Shown here: positions 35,103 to 46,969 of the stretch, in pieces
Position numbering within the stretch: the stretch's first letter is position 1
How the letters are laid out: each line of letters opens with the position of its first letter
Source of the DNA: Burkholderiaceae bacterium
GTDB lineage: Bacteria > Pseudomonadota > Gammaproteobacteria > Burkholderiales > Burkholderiaceae_D
Assembly (NCBI GenBank): GCA_031291325.1
Contig: JARLJG010000063.1
Coordinates: forward strand, 1 to 64,000
Length of the DNA stretch: 64,000 nt
Direction of reading: 5' to 3'
Made by a program: the position numbers and the translations under genes
The notes under the pieces: generated by a model
Seen by the model: only the letters and a program-made list of their open reading frames with translations
Database searches by the model: none
Told to the model about the DNA's origin: nothing

Positions 35103-36740
35103 TTATTTGAACAACACTGCCGTTTTCTGCACAGTCACCCAAGCGCCCCAGGCAATCGGCAGCAACACCGCCGCCCAGGCCAGCACAGCGACCAGCATGC
35201 TGCTCTTGCTGCCGTCGTCGGCAACCGCAACGCCGGTCGCATTCGCCAATTCGCGCTCGTGCGCCAGTTTCCGTTCTCTTGCCAGTTGTTCTTCGCTCAT
35301 GAAATGCTCGGCGGAAACCGGGCGTATCAGCAGGTTGCACAGCAAGCCGGCCACCAGCAAACCGGCCAACACGTACATGGTGACATCGTAGGCTTGCGCC
35401 TTCGGCACGCCTTGCGCGAGCTGATATTCGCGCAAATAGTTCACCAGCACCGGGCCGAGGATGCCGGCGGTCGACCAGGCAGTCAGCAGGCGGCCATGGA
35501 TCGCCCCTACCATCTGGGTGCCGAACATGTCGGCCAGATAGGCCGGAATCGTCGCAAATCCACCGCCATACATCGAAAGAATGATGCAAAAACTGACCGT
35601 AAATAACAGCAAGTTACCGCCATGCGAGAGGGTCGGCACCGCTGCATACAAGACAATTCCAAGGATGAAAAACACAAAATACGTCGCCTTGCGCCCGATA
35701 TGGTCGGACAAAGATGCCCAGACGAAGCGACCGCCGATGTTGAACAAAGAGATCAAGCCGGCAAAACCCGCCGCAATCGATGCAATTGTCGCTTTTTGCG
35801 GCCCGGTCAATTCGTTGAATGTCGCCTGCACGCCGATCAATTGGCCGGCGAACACTTCTTGCAAGATTGGCGACGCCATCCCCAGCACACCGATGCCGGC
35901 GGAGACGTTCAACATCAGCACGGCCCAGATCAGCCAGAATTGCGGGGTCTTCATCGCCACGTTCAAATGCACCTGCCCGTGCGTAATCATCGCGTTGCCC
36001 GCCCGCTTGACCGGCGGCGTCCAGCCGTCCGGCTTCCAGCCGAGCGCCGGCACCCGATAACCCAGTGCGCCGCCCATCATGAAGACGAAATAGATCAGCG
36101 CCATCACCAGGAAGGTTTCCCAGACGCCGACCGAAGTCGGTGTCGCGAAATACTTCATCAAGCGATCCGCCAACGGCGCACCGATCATCGCGCCGCCGCC
36201 GAAGCCCATGATGGCCATGCCGGTCGCCATGCCGCGCTTGTCCGGGAACCATTTGATCAGGGTCGACACCGGCGAGATATAACCCAGGCCCAAGCCGATG
36301 CCGCCGATTACGCCGGAACCGAGCCACATGATCCAGATTTGATGGGTATACACGCCCAGCGCCGATATCACCAATCCGCCCGCCCAGCATAGCGCGGCGA
36401 CCACACCTGCGCGGCGCGGGCCGGCATGTTCCAGCCAGCCGCCCCACAATGCCGCCGACGAGCCGAGAAAGACGAAAAACATCGTATACATCCAGCCCAG
36501 CATCGAGATTTTCCAGTCGCAGGTGGTGGTAAAAATCTCGCTGAAAAAGCTCAAATCCTTGGGGCAGGTAATCGAATCCTTGATGCCGATGGCCTTCGAC
36601 AACGGCAGCCAAAAGACCGAAAATCCATATGCCATGCCGATGCAAAGATGAATCGCCAAAGCTGCCGGTGGCACCAGCCATCGGTTGAAACCGGAACCGG
36701 CAACGGTGCGGTCTTTCGCCAAAAACGGTATGTCTAACAT
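35103..36740 (-). CDS. OFA-family MFS transporter (oxalate/formate-antiporter type)
   Basis: 545 residues with about 12 hydrophobic segments. The N-terminal region AIHLCIGMAYGFSVFWLPLSKA and the segments GGIGLGLGYISPVSTLIKWFPDKRG and GFGGGAMIGAPLADRLM are typical of the oxalate/formate antiporter family (OxlT-like). A long loop after helix 1 (about 40 residues, with two cysteines, ITCPKDL...TTTCDW) and a charged C-terminal insert before the last helix are common in betaproteobacterial members. The transported acid (oxalate, formate, pyruvate or other) is not determinable. Monocistronic, with its own terminator. Confidence 0.88.
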   Translation of the reverse strand: MLDIPFLAKDRTVAGSGFNRWLVPPAALAIHLCIGMAYGFSVFWLPLSKAIGIKDSITCPKDLSFFSEIFTTTCDWKISMLGWMYTMFFVFLGSSAALWGGWLEHAGPRRAGVVAALCWAGGLVISALGVYTHQIWIMWLGSGVIGGIGLGLGYISPVSTLIKWFPDKRGMATGMAIMGFGGGAMIGAPLADRLMKYFATPTSVGVWETFLVMALIYFVFMMGGALGYRVPALGWKPDGWTPPVKRAGNAMITHGQVHLNVAMKTPQFWLIWAVLMLNVSAGIGVLGMASPILQEVFAGQLIGVQATFNELTGPQKATIASIAAGFAGLISLFNIGGRFVWASLSDHIGRKATYFVFFILGIVLYAAVPTLSHGGNLLLFTVSFCIILSMYGGGFATIPAYLADMFGTQMVGAIHGRLLTAWSTAGILGPVLVNYLREYQLAQGVPKAQAYDVTMYVLAGLLVAGLLCNLLIRPVSAEHFMSEEQLARERKLAHERELANATGVAVADDGSKSSMLVAVLAWAAVLLPIAWGAWVTVQKTAVLFK

Positions 36741-36997
36741 GTCTCTCCCTTACACTGTCGAACGCAATTTTCCCCCACGCGTTTGACGACGCGGACGTTT
36801 CACGAAATTTTATTATTGGCTCGGACTGAAAACTGCCGAGTGCCGTTCAATATGCGTCGATATCACGCAAAAAGCAATCTGCACTGCACAAGCGCAGCCC
36901 CGGAGGGCCGCGACAAATCATTGCCGAAGTATTTTATCAACAGCGCAGCAAAGCGCGCTTGCGAAACCGAACCGCCCGCCGCAAAGAAACGGCGAGG

Positions 36998-38086
36998 TCA
37001 GGTATTTTGAATCGTGATGGTCGGGAACTTGCTCGTCATGTCCTTGGCTTTTTCCGCGACCTTGATGGCGACCTTGCGCGCGATGCTCTTGTAGATTTCG
37101 GCAATGGTTCCATTTGGTTCGGCCACCACCGTCGGCGTGCCGGAATCGGCTTGCTCGCGGATCGACATGGTCAGCGGCAGCGCGCCAAGGAAATCGACGC
37201 CATACTCCGCGCACATCTTTTCGCCGCCGCCGGAACCGAAGATCGGTTCCGCATGGCCGCAGTTCGAGCAGATATGGGTGCTCATGTTTTCCACGATGCC
37301 GAGAATCGGGATGCCAACCTTCTCGAACATTTTCAAGCCCTTTCTGGCGTCGAGCAAGGCAATATCCTGCGGCGTGGTGACGATCACCGCGCCGGTCACC
37401 GGCACTTTTTGCGACAGCGTCAGTTGCACGTCGCCAGTGCCCGGCGGCATGTCGACGATCAGGTAGTCCAGGTTGCGCCAATTGGTTTGCTCCAGCAATT
37501 GCTGCAAGGCTTGCGTGACGATCGGGCCGCGCCACACCATCGGCTCGCCTGGATCGACCATGAAGCCGATGCTGGAAACCTGCAAGCCGTGGTTTTCCAA
37601 TGGTTCCATCGTTTTGCCATCGAGCGTCTCGGGCTGGCCGGAAATGCCCATCATCATCGGCTGCGAGGGGCCGTAGATGTCGGCATCGAGTATTCCCACT
37701 TGCGCGCCTTCGGCTGCCAGCGCCAGCGCCAGATTGACCGCCGTGGTCGACTTGCCGACACCGCCCTTGCCGGACGCCACCGCGATGATGTTTTTCACGT
37801 TCGCCATCAATTTGACGCCACGCTGCACCGCGTGCGACACGATTTTCATGGTGACATCGACATCGACGGCGCTCACTTCTGGCAATGCGCCGACCGCCTT
37901 TTGCACCGCAGTGCGGATCATTTCGATCTGGCTCTTGGCTGGATAGCCGAGTTCGACATCCAGGCGCACCTTGCCGCCGTCGACCTGGATGTTTTTCGCC
38001 GACTTGCTGGAAATCAGGTCTTTGCCGGTATTCGGATCGACCACTTGGGCCAACGCAGCTTTTACCGCTTCAATTGTGACGCTCAT
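36998..38086 (-). CDS. apbC: Mrp/ApbC iron-sulfur cluster carrier ATPase
   Basis: 362 residues. An N-terminal MIP18-like (DUF59) domain ([20 protein letters not shown]) is followed by the P-loop [20 protein letters not shown] (deviant Walker A) and the cluster-binding CxxC motif in [10 protein letters not shown]. The C-terminus retains [18 protein letters not shown]. The protein transfers 4Fe-4S clusters to apo-enzymes and probably supports respiratory and metabolic Fe-S proteins. It is divergent from metG with a 176-base spacer. Confidence 0.94.
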   Translation of the reverse strand: MSVTIEAVKAALAQVVDPNTGKDLISSKSAKNIQVDGGKVRLDVELGYPAKSQIEMIRTAVQKAVGALPEVSAVDVDVTMKIVSHAVQRGVKLMANVKNIIAVASGKGGVGKSTTAVNLALALAAEGAQVGILDADIYGPSQPMMMGISGQPETLDGKTMEPLENHGLQVSSIGFMVDPGEPMVWRGPIVTQALQQLLEQTNWRNLDYLIVDMPPGTGDVQLTLSQKVPVTGAVIVTTPQDIALLDARKGLKMFEKVGIPILGIVENMSTHICSNCGHAEPIFGSGGGEKMCAEYGVDFLGALPLTMSIREQADSGTPTVVAEPNGTIAEIYKSIARKVAIKVAEKAKDMTSKFPTITIQNT

Positions 38087-38262
38087 TACTGCTCCTGGAA
38101 ATTAATCGCAAATTGCCCTACAGTCTAAACCAAAGCGGCGATTCGGACTCCGTTCTGCCGCATTTCGCGGCAATTTCACTGTCCGATAGGGGAAAACACG
38201 CGCGCACTGCTAAAATTAGGGTTTCGCCCACGTTTCATTACCATTCAGTCAAGTTCGACCCT

Positions 38263-40338
38263 ATGAGCACATCGCCGCGCCAGTTATTCGTCACTACCGC
38301 CCTTCCCTACGCCAATGCGGGTTTCCACATTGGCCACATCATGGAATATATCCAGGCCGACATCTGGGTGCGGTTTCAACGCATGCAAGGACACGAAGTG
38401 CATTTTGTCTGCGCCGACGACGCCCACGGCGCGCCGATCATGATCGCCGCCGACAAGGCTGGCGTGACGCCGCAGGAATTTGTGGCCGGCATCGCGGCGG
38501 GCCGCAAGCGTCCGCTGGACGGCTTTCATATCGGCTTCGATAACTGGCATTCGACCGACGGCGCGGAAAACCATGAATTGTCGAAAGAAATCTACCGCCG
38601 CCTGCGCGACGACGCCAAGCTGATTACCACCAAGACCATCGAGCAATTCTTCGACCCGGTCAAGAACATGTTCCTGGCCGACCGCTACATCAAGGGCGAA
38701 TGCCCGAAATGCGGCGCCAAGGATCAATATGGCGATTCCTGCGAAGTATGCGGCGCGGTGTATGCGCCGACCGAATTGAAGAACCCGTACTCGGCCTTGT
38801 CGGGCGCGACGCCGGTGATGAAATCGTCGGAACACTATTTCTTCAAATTGTCCGACCCCAAATGCCGTGAATTCCTGCGCCAATGGGCGTTGGCCGGTAA
38901 TCGTTTGCAACCGGAAGTCGCCAACAAGGCCAAGGAATGGCTGGAAGGCGATAACGGCCTGGGCGATTGGGACATCAGCCGCGACGCGCCCTACTTCGGC
39001 ATCGAAATCCCGGATGCGCCGGGCAAGTATTTCTATGTGTGGCTGGATGCGCCGATCGGTTACCTGGCGTCGCTGAAGAATTATTTCAACAAGACCGGGC
39101 GCGATTACGATGCCTTCATGGCCGATCCGACTACCGAGCAATACCATTTTATCGGCAAGGACATTACCTATTTCCACACGCTGTTCTGGCCGGCGATGCT
39201 GCATTTTGCCGGCATGAAGGTGCCCAACAATGTGTATGTGCATGGGTTCATCACGGTAAACAACGGCGAAAAGATGTCGAAGTCGCGCGGCACCGGCATC
39301 TCGCCGCTGCGTTACCTTGACATCGGCATGAATCCGGAATGGCTGCGCTATTACATCGCCGCCAAGCTTAGCGCCAAGGTCGAGGATATCGACTTCAATC
39401 CCGACGATTTCATGGCGCGCGTCAATAGCGACCTGGTCGGCAAATACATCAATATTGCAAGCCGCTCCGCCGGCTTCATCGCCAAGCGCTTCGACGGCAA
39501 GGTGACCTCCGATTGGGCTACCGATGCCGATCCGTTCCTGGCTTCCCTGCGCGGCGCCGCAGCGGAAATCCGGACGCTCTACGATCAACGCGAATACGGC
39601 AAGGCTTTGCGCGCGATCATGGAGCAGGCCGACCATGTCAACGCCTACGTCGATGCCAACAAGCCGTGGGAATTGGCGAAAGACCCGACCAAGGATGCCG
39701 CGCTGCAAGAAGTCTGCAGCCGCCTGCTGGAAGCGTTCCGCATCTTGACGATTTACTTGAAGCCGGTCATGCCGGCGCTGGCGGCGCAGGTCGAGGCGCT
39801 GTTGAATCTGCCACCGATGCAATGGGCGGATATCGGCGTGCCGCTGCCACACCATCACCGCATCAACGCTTACCAGCACTTGATGACGCGAGTCGACCCC
39901 AAGATGCTGGACGCGCTGTTCGAGCCGCCTGCGGAAGCGGCCCCGGCAGCAGCGATAGAGGCCGCTGCCGACAGCGCAACAATCGAAGAACTGGCGCCGG
40001 AAATCAAGATCGAGGATTTCGCCAAGATCGATTTGCGCATCGCCAAGATCGTCAATTGCGAGCATGTCGACGGTTCCGACAAGCTGCTGCGCCTGACGCT
40101 GGACGTCGGCGAAGGTCGCTTGCGCAACGTGTTTTCCGGCATCAAATCGTCGTACCAGCCGGAAGAACTGGTCGGTAAACTGACCGTGATGGTGGCCAAT
40201 CTGGCGCCGCGCAAGATGAAGTTCGGCATCTCCGAGGGCATGGTGCTGGCCGCTTCGGCTGCCGACGAAAAAGCCGATCCGGGCATTTACGTGCTCAATC
40301 CGTGGCCGGGTGCGAAGCCCGGCATGCGGGTGCGCTAG
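38263..40338 (+). CDS. metG: Methionyl-tRNA synthetase
   Basis: 691 residues from ATG 38263. The class I signatures are HIGH (FHIGHIMEY) and KMSKS ([11 protein letters not shown]). The zinc knuckle is [18 protein letters not shown]. The C-terminal 110 residues form the tRNA-binding (Trbp111-like) dimerisation domain ([21 protein letters not shown]). It charges initiator and elongator tRNA-Met. The longer frame reaching 38113 is rejected since it overlaps the divergent promoter region. Confidence 0.97.
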   Translation: MSTSPRQLFVTTALPYANAGFHIGHIMEYIQADIWVRFQRMQGHEVHFVCADDAHGAPIMIAADKAGVTPQEFVAGIAAGRKRPLDGFHIGFDNWHSTDGAENHELSKEIYRRLRDDAKLITTKTIEQFFDPVKNMFLADRYIKGECPKCGAKDQYGDSCEVCGAVYAPTELKNPYSALSGATPVMKSSEHYFFKLSDPKCREFLRQWALAGNRLQPEVANKAKEWLEGDNGLGDWDISRDAPYFGIEIPDAPGKYFYVWLDAPIGYLASLKNYFNKTGRDYDAFMADPTTEQYHFIGKDITYFHTLFWPAMLHFAGMKVPNNVYVHGFITVNNGEKMSKSRGTGISPLRYLDIGMNPEWLRYYIAAKLSAKVEDIDFNPDDFMARVNSDLVGKYINIASRSAGFIAKRFDGKVTSDWATDADPFLASLRGAAAEIRTLYDQREYGKALRAIMEQADHVNAYVDANKPWELAKDPTKDAALQEVCSRLLEAFRILTIYLKPVMPALAAQVEALLNLPPMQWADIGVPLPHHHRINAYQHLMTRVDPKMLDALFEPPAEAAPAAAIEAAADSATIEELAPEIKIEDFAKIDLRIAKIVNCEHVDGSDKLLRLTLDVGEGRLRNVFSGIKSSYQPEELVGKLTVMVANLAPRKMKFGISEGMVLAASAADEKADPGIYVLNPWPGAKPGMRVR

Positions 40339-40601
40339 TCCTGTCGGTGTGCCAGCGCACCGATCTATCCATACAGAACGTCTAAAGTTCCCAGCATTCG
40401 TTGCTTCCGACCAAACGTCAATCACGTTTGGCGGATGCGGCTGGCCATCGGCCAAAGTCCGCGATTTTTAGCGCGTACGGCCAATCGATGTCAACCGAAT
40501 CAGGCAATCAGTCGTTATCACAATATTATTGATTCATTGAATATTGATTCATTGAATTACCTTTTCCAATTGCAACAGGTCGTTCCAGCCAGGAGTCTCC
40601 A

Positions 40602-42347
40602 TTGAAAAAACTCGTTATTGTCAGCGCGATATTATTGCTCGCCGGATGCGGAGAGAAACCGGCATCCGATACCTCGGTGCCGGCGGCCCCGCCAAGCACG
40701 GACCAATCGAGCAATCAAGCTCCAGTGCAAACAGAACAAGCGCCCGCGCAAACGGAATCGCAGCCTCGGAACGTCTATCAGCGCCCGCCTGCGCCACGGC
40801 AAGAAAATCGACAAGAAAATCGACCGGAATATCGGCAGGAAGACCAGCGAGAACGACAATACGAACCCTCGTCCGAGACATACGTCCCTGACGAACCGCA
40901 GCCGGTCGTCAGCGTCTACGTCGATGCGCCGCTGGAACAGCCGGCTCCGGTTCTCGTCGAGTGGGCGCCGCCGCCGATGCTGGTGGATACGCCGCCGCCG
41001 CGTCCTTCGGACGACGACGAGTGGACCGGAGGCTACTGGGTCTGGCAAGGCAATTGGGTCTGGGCGCATGGGCGCTGGGCGCCGCCGCCGCGTCATGGCT
41101 ATCGCTGGAATAATCCGTACTATGAACATCGCGGCGACGCGGTGGTGTTTGTCGATGGATTCTGGGGCGCTCCCGACGTCCGCTTTGTCCCGCCTTCGCC
41201 GAGTATGCAAATTGCCTTTGCCGCGGTGGCGCTTGGCGTAACGGCTGGCCGGCGCCCGGAAGGACCGTCCGGAGTCTTCGTGCCGGCGCCGCCTGGCTCG
41301 CACTACGGCTTGATCGTGCCGGCGCCGCTTGGCACGTCGCCGGCCGTGGTGGTCGGCGCGCCGCCGATCATTCGGGGCGGCATGCACATTACCAATAACG
41401 TGCATACGACGAACACCACCAACGTGACGAATATTACCAATGTCACCATCGAGGCTCCAGCGAACGCCACCGCTACCGGGCACGCGGTGAATGTCGCCGT
41501 TCCGGCACAAGCACACCTGGCCGCAGCGCAACATCCGGTAGTCAACGCTGCCGCCCCCCAACCGGCATCAGCCAAACCGATTCCGGCCTACGCTGCGGGC
41601 CGCCCTCCGGTTGCACTGCCGCCGCCGCAGACGGTGCGTGCCGTAGTTCCGCCTTCGTTATCGAATGCCCACCCATCGGCTGCAGCGCAAGCGCCGTCTG
41701 TGCCTGCCGGCGCACCCGCCCAGATGCATGCACAGCAAGTTGCTCCGGCGCCGCAGCAGGCGCCTGCGGCAGCGGCGGTTCATCCCGAGCACAATGCCGG
41801 CGGCCCGAATCGTCAGCAGCCGAACGCAGCGCAACCTGCTCCAACAGGGAGACATGACACGGCTCCCTCATATCAGGAAAGACCTGCGCCTGCGTTCACA
41901 GGCGCAACCGCCCCGGCGCACGCCCAGCAAGCTGCTCCCGCATCGCATGCGGTCAATGCGGCCCCGGCGCAACAGCATCAAGCTGCAGAAGCGGTGGCTC
42001 CCCCGGCGCACAATGCCGGCAGCCCGAATCATCCACAACCATACGCAGCGCAACCTGGGCCGATGGAAAGACATAGCCCGCCGCCGGCGGCAGAAGCCAA
42101 ACCTGCGCATACCGAGCTGCGCCCTACAGTTCCGCCAGTGCAGGCGAGACCCGCGCAGGCAGAGAATCGCCCTGCGCCGCCGGAGGCAAGACCTGCGCCC
42201 GTCATGCGTGCGGAGCCTGCGCCGCAAAGGGGGATTGCGCCACCGCCCAGAGCCGCAGCGCCGATCAATCAGCCCGCGCCGCACGTCGCCCCGCAAGGGA
42301 AACCTGAGCCTAAGGAAGCCAATCCGAAAGAAAGAGAAAAGCAGTAA
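40602..42347 (+). CDS. YxWxxG-type repeat lipoprotein with a long Pro/Ala/Gln tail
   Basis: 581 residues. The start is TTG with AGGAG 6 bases upstream. The leader ends LLLAGCGEK, a lipobox. Residues 30-100 are charged (Gln/Arg/Glu-rich). Residues 145-190 hold the YxWxxG-like repeat family (GGYWVWQGNWVWAHGRWAPPP). Around residues 265-285 an Asn-Thr-rich run appears (NNVHTTNTTNVTNITNVT). From 290 to the end the protein is low-complexity Ala/Pro/Gln with repeats such as HNAGxPNxxQPxAAQP. It is likely a surface or periplasmic structural lipoprotein; no enzymatic motif is visible. Confidence 0.75.
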   Translation: MKKLVIVSAILLLAGCGEKPASDTSVPAAPPSTDQSSNQAPVQTEQAPAQTESQPRNVYQRPPAPRQENRQENRPEYRQEDQRERQYEPSSETYVPDEPQPVVSVYVDAPLEQPAPVLVEWAPPPMLVDTPPPRPSDDDEWTGGYWVWQGNWVWAHGRWAPPPRHGYRWNNPYYEHRGDAVVFVDGFWGAPDVRFVPPSPSMQIAFAAVALGVTAGRRPEGPSGVFVPAPPGSHYGLIVPAPLGTSPAVVVGAPPIIRGGMHITNNVHTTNTTNVTNITNVTIEAPANATATGHAVNVAVPAQAHLAAAQHPVVNAAAPQPASAKPIPAYAAGRPPVALPPPQTVRAVVPPSLSNAHPSAAAQAPSVPAGAPAQMHAQQVAPAPQQAPAAAAVHPEHNAGGPNRQQPNAAQPAPTGRHDTAPSYQERPAPAFTGATAPAHAQQAAPASHAVNAAPAQQHQAAEAVAPPAHNAGSPNHPQPYAAQPGPMERHSPPPAAEAKPAHTELRPTVPPVQARPAQAENRPAPPEARPAPVMRAEPAPQRGIAPPPRAAAPINQPAPHVAPQGKPEPKEANPKEREKQ

Positions 42348-42356
42348 GGACGCGCG

Positions 42357-44492
42357 TCAGCCGATGCTGGCAATTTCCATCAAGCGGTCGTTCTCATATT
42401 TCGCAAACGCCTCTTCGATGATCTTGCACAGCTCGGCCTGCTCCCAGGGCTTGTTCAGGAATTTGTAGACCGCGCCGAGGTTGATGGCGTCGGCGACGAC
42501 GCCGACGTCGGCATGGCCGCTCAAGATGATGCGCACCGTGCGCGGATACATGCGCCGGATCCGGCTCAGAAATTCGATGCCGGTCATTTTCGGCATGCGT
42601 TGATCGCAGACGATCACGCCCACTTCGTTGGTGGCCAGCAAATCGAAGGCGTCCACCGCGCTGCGCGCGCGCAAGATGCGGCAGGCCTGAGCATTCAGCG
42701 AGCGCTCAATGGCGCTCAAGACTTTCGCTTCGTCGTCCACCAGCAATAGCGTGCGCACAGTGTGCTTGCGGCCCAGTCTATCCATCGGCAGACTGCGTTG
42801 TTCAAGCAGCAGTTCGGCGCATTGTTCGTCCGATACGGCGGCGCTGAAGTAATTCCCCTGCATTTCATCGCATCCGCGATCGGCCAGCAGTGCCAATTGA
42901 CTGCCGCTCTCGACGCCCTCGGCGGTCACTCTGAGATGCAGGCTATGCGCCATTGAAATCACCGCATCGGAAATCGCCAGATCTTCGGGATTGCGCTCGA
43001 TATCGCGCACAAAGCTTTGATGCAGCTTGATGGTATCCAGCGGAAATTGCTTGAGAAAGCTCAGATTCGTATAACCGGTGCCGAAATCGTCGACCACCAG
43101 CCGCACGCCCAAATTGCGCAAGGCAGTCAAGACGCGGATGGTCGAGTGCGGGTCTTGCATCGACAAAGTCTCCGATATCTCCAGCTCCAGGGATTGCGGG
43201 CTGACGCCGGTTTCCTGCAATACCGTCGTGACCAGATCGGTAAAATCGTTTTGCAGAAATTGCAGGCTGGAGATATTGACCGCAATCGGCAAGTCCGCCA
43301 CCTTGCCCTGTTGCCATTCCTTTTGCTGCCGGCATGCAGCGCGCATCGCCCATAGCCCGATTTGCTGCATCAATCCGATCTCTTCGGCCAACGGGATGAA
43401 ACGCAGCGGCGCCACCATACCCAGCGTCGGATGATTCCAGCGCAGCAGCGCCTCCAAGCCGACCACCTTGCCCGAGCGCAAATCGACCTTGGGTTGGTAA
43501 TGCAACACGAATTCCCCGCGCTCCAACGCGCCGCGCAAGCTCTGTTCGAGGGCCACACGTTCGTTGATGTGCGCTGTCAATTCGTCGGTAAAGAACTGAA
43601 AATTATTACGCCCCAACTCTTTGGCGCGATACATGGCCGCATCGGCGTTTTTCAACAAGGTTTCGACATCGAGCCCGTCCTGCGGGAAAAAGGAAAAACC
43701 GATGCTGCATGTGGTTCTGATTTCGCTGCCGTTGACGACAATCGGCTCGGCGATACTGTGCAAAATGCGTTGCATCGCGTTCACGGTGATATCTTCGTTG
43801 GCCTGGTCGTACAAGACGACGACAAATTCGTCGCCTCCCAGACGCGCAACCGTGTCCGAATCGCGCACGCACAAGGGTAGCCGGCGCGCCACTTCGACCA
43901 ACACCTGGTCGCCGACTTCGTGTCCAAGGCTGTCGTTGATGAATTTAAACTTATCCAAATCGATATAGGCCACCGCCACCCGCCGCTCGTAGCGTTCGGC
44001 ATGCTTGACCGCTTGCTGCAACCGGTCGATCAGCAGATTGCGATTCGGCAAGCCGGTCAACGCATCGTGCCCGGCGCGAAAACCGAGCAAATCGTATACA
44101 TGCTTTTGCTTCAGATGGAATTGGATGCGCACCAGCATTTCGTCGAACGCATAGGGTTTGGTCAGGTAATCGACGCATCCCAGCTCGAACGCCGCCACCT
44201 TGCTGGCGGTGTCGTTGGCCGCAGAAACATACACGATGGGAATCTCGGCGTTGCGTGGCGTCGCTTTCAGGCTTTGGCAAATCGCGAAACCGTCGGCGTC
44301 TGGCTGGCCGATGTCGAACACAATCAAATCGGGAGCGTGCAGTTCAATTTCGCGCAACGCTTGCGCACCGTCGGCGACAACCCACACCGTATAACCCTGC
44401 CCGGCAAGCATGCCGGACAAAGCTTCCGCACTCGAAGACGAATCGTCAACGATCAGGATTGCGTCAATCTTGACATCGACTAGTTCACCCAT
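42357..44492 (-). CDS. REC-GGDEF-EAL-REC cyclic-di-GMP signalling protein
   Basis: 711 residues from ATG 44492 (GAGGTGAACCG upstream). The first receiver has LIVDDS and a phosphoacceptor in LIVFDIGQPD. The GGDEF domain is intact (LGGDEF), so cyclase activity is possible. The EAL domain keeps EALLRW, VNIS, the ISET glutamate, DDFGTGY, the catalytic lysine (IKLHQSF, where the usual Asp after Lys-x is His), AEGVES and MQGNYF, so phosphodiesterase activity is plausible. The second receiver near the C-terminus has VDDE and CDQRMP. With no sensor helix, two kinases or one shared kinase may feed it. It may set the signal read by the riboswitch at 17.8 kb (inference). Confidence 0.9.
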   Translation of the reverse strand: MGELVDVKIDAILIVDDSSSSAEALSGMLAGQGYTVWVVADGAQALREIELHAPDLIVFDIGQPDADGFAICQSLKATPRNAEIPIVYVSAANDTASKVAAFELGCVDYLTKPYAFDEMLVRIQFHLKQKHVYDLLGFRAGHDALTGLPNRNLLIDRLQQAVKHAERYERRVAVAYIDLDKFKFINDSLGHEVGDQVLVEVARRLPLCVRDSDTVARLGGDEFVVVLYDQANEDITVNAMQRILHSIAEPIVVNGSEIRTTCSIGFSFFPQDGLDVETLLKNADAAMYRAKELGRNNFQFFTDELTAHINERVALEQSLRGALERGEFVLHYQPKVDLRSGKVVGLEALLRWNHPTLGMVAPLRFIPLAEEIGLMQQIGLWAMRAACRQQKEWQQGKVADLPIAVNISSLQFLQNDFTDLVTTVLQETGVSPQSLELEISETLSMQDPHSTIRVLTALRNLGVRLVVDDFGTGYTNLSFLKQFPLDTIKLHQSFVRDIERNPEDLAISDAVISMAHSLHLRVTAEGVESGSQLALLADRGCDEMQGNYFSAAVSDEQCAELLLEQRSLPMDRLGRKHTVRTLLLVDDEAKVLSAIERSLNAQACRILRARSAVDAFDLLATNEVGVIVCDQRMPKMTGIEFLSRIRRMYPRTVRIILSGHADVGVVADAINLGAVYKFLNKPWEQAELCKIIEEAFAKYENDRLMEIASIG

Positions 44493-44785
44493 CGGTTCAC
44501 CTCGACGCATCAACAACCGAATGCAGTCCCCAACGCGGCGCTGGAAAAAACCAACGCGCACTTGCCCTCGGTTAATAGCTTGCCCCACGATAATACTGCG
44601 ATTGTGGTCCGCACTCCATAAAAAATTGCAAACCGCCGAATACCGAGAATCGTAGAAAGATAAGCAACAAAATAACCAAATGATTGGTGGCATTGCAAGA
44701 AGAATTGACGAACGCACAAGACACTGTGCAATCGCTGTCGAATATCGGGCAAGACAAGGTAAAATAGCCGGTAGATACCACCTTT

Positions 44786-45007
44786 ATGACCAAGAAGATC
44801 ATGATCCTCCCGCCGAAATTCCAGACCTACGAATCCGAAGCCAGTCAATTCATCAATCAATTGAAGAAACAGAATCCGAAGCTTGAAGAATCGCAACGCG
44901 CCGGTCGCGCGCTGCTGTGGGACAAGGAACCGATCGATCTCGATTTGAAGCGCCGCGCCGACGAATCGCGCGTGAAACAGCAGCCCTACGTCTATCACAG
45001 CAAGTAA
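44786..45007 (+). CDS. DUF3460-family small protein
   Basis: 73 residues. The conserved family text is YESEASQFINQLKKQNP, LEESQRAGRALLWDKEP and the C-terminal QPYVYHSK. It is a short, charged, presumably cytoplasmic protein nearly confined to Betaproteobacteria and found right in front of scpA, here 10 bases upstream. Function unknown, but co-transcription with the chromosome-segregation gene is likely. Confidence 0.85.
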   Translation: MTKKIMILPPKFQTYESEASQFINQLKKQNPKLEESQRAGRALLWDKEPIDLDLKRRADESRVKQQPYVYHSK

Positions 45008-45017
45008 TCCGCTTGCA

Positions 45018-45896
45018 ATGAGCAATGCGCAGGACGCGCTGCTGGCGCAATTGCCATCCAGCGCCCCCGACCTGGTTCTCGAAGGCCAGCCCGATTCAAC
45101 GCCGAACGTGATCGACGGCGTCGCTTTCGCGCGCCTGTACGGCGAACCGCTGTTCCGCCTGCCGAACGACTTGTACATTCCGCCGGACGCGCTGGAAGTT
45201 TTTCTGGAAGCGTTTGAAGGCCCGCTGGACTTGTTGCTGTATCTGATCCGCAAGCAGAATTTCAATATTCTCGACATCCCGATGGCCCAGGTGACGCTGC
45301 AATACCTGGAGTATGTCGACCAAATCCGCGCCAACAACCTGGAATTGGCAGGCGAATACCTGCTGATGGCGGCCATGCTGATCGAAATCAAGTCGCGCAT
45401 GCTGTTGCCGGTCAGGAAGGCCGAAGCCGGCGAAGAAGCGCACGACCCGCGCGCAGAACTGGTGCGCCGCCTCCTCGAATACGAACAGATCAAGCTGGCC
45501 GCGCAACAGCTCGACGCGCTGCCGCAGATTGGCCGCGACTACGTGCGCGCGCAAATCTACATCGAACAAAGCCTGGTGCCGCGCTGGCCGGAAGTCAACG
45601 CGATCGACTTGCAGGAAGCCTGGGCCGACGTCTTGAAGCGCGCCAAACTGACCGCGCACCACACCATCAGCCGCGAAGAGTTATCGGTGCGCGAGCACAT
45701 GACCGGCATCCTGCGCCGCTTGCAATCGGCCAAGTTCGTCGAATTCGCCGACCTGTTCGACCCGGCGCGCGGCGTGCCGGTGCTGGTGGTCAATTTCATC
45801 GCGCTGCTGGAGTTGGCCAAGGAAACGCTGATCGAAATCACGCAGGCCGAAGCGTTCGCGCCGATCTACGTGCGCCTGGCCTATGCGCCGACCTGA
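45018..45896 (+). CDS. scpA: Segregation and condensation protein A
   Basis: 292 residues. The ScpA/kleisin core is clear: LEAFEGPLDLLLYLIRKQNFNILDIPMAQVTLQYL and AGEYLLMAAMLIEIKSRMLLP. The C-terminal winged helix is at VLVVNFIALLELAKETLIEITQAE. ScpA bridges the SMC heads with ScpB, which is not in this window. The DUF3460-scpA-panC order is a recurring betaproteobacterial arrangement. Confidence 0.94.
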   Translation: MSNAQDALLAQLPSSAPDLVLEGQPDSTPNVIDGVAFARLYGEPLFRLPNDLYIPPDALEVFLEAFEGPLDLLLYLIRKQNFNILDIPMAQVTLQYLEYVDQIRANNLELAGEYLLMAAMLIEIKSRMLLPVRKAEAGEEAHDPRAELVRRLLEYEQIKLAAQQLDALPQIGRDYVRAQIYIEQSLVPRWPEVNAIDLQEAWADVLKRAKLTAHHTISREELSVREHMTGILRRLQSAKFVEFADLFDPARGVPVLVVNFIALLELAKETLIEITQAEAFAPIYVRLAYAPT

Positions 45897-45924
45897 GAGC
45901 CGGTATGAATGAAAACCGAGATAA

Positions 45925-46884
<960 letters not shown>

Positions 46885-46969
46885 TTTACTTGCTCCAATT
46901 GCCGAACCACGGCGCGTAACGGACGGAGAATCTTCGCCGGCGCCGCAGATAGCTCCAAGGAAAGCGGAC

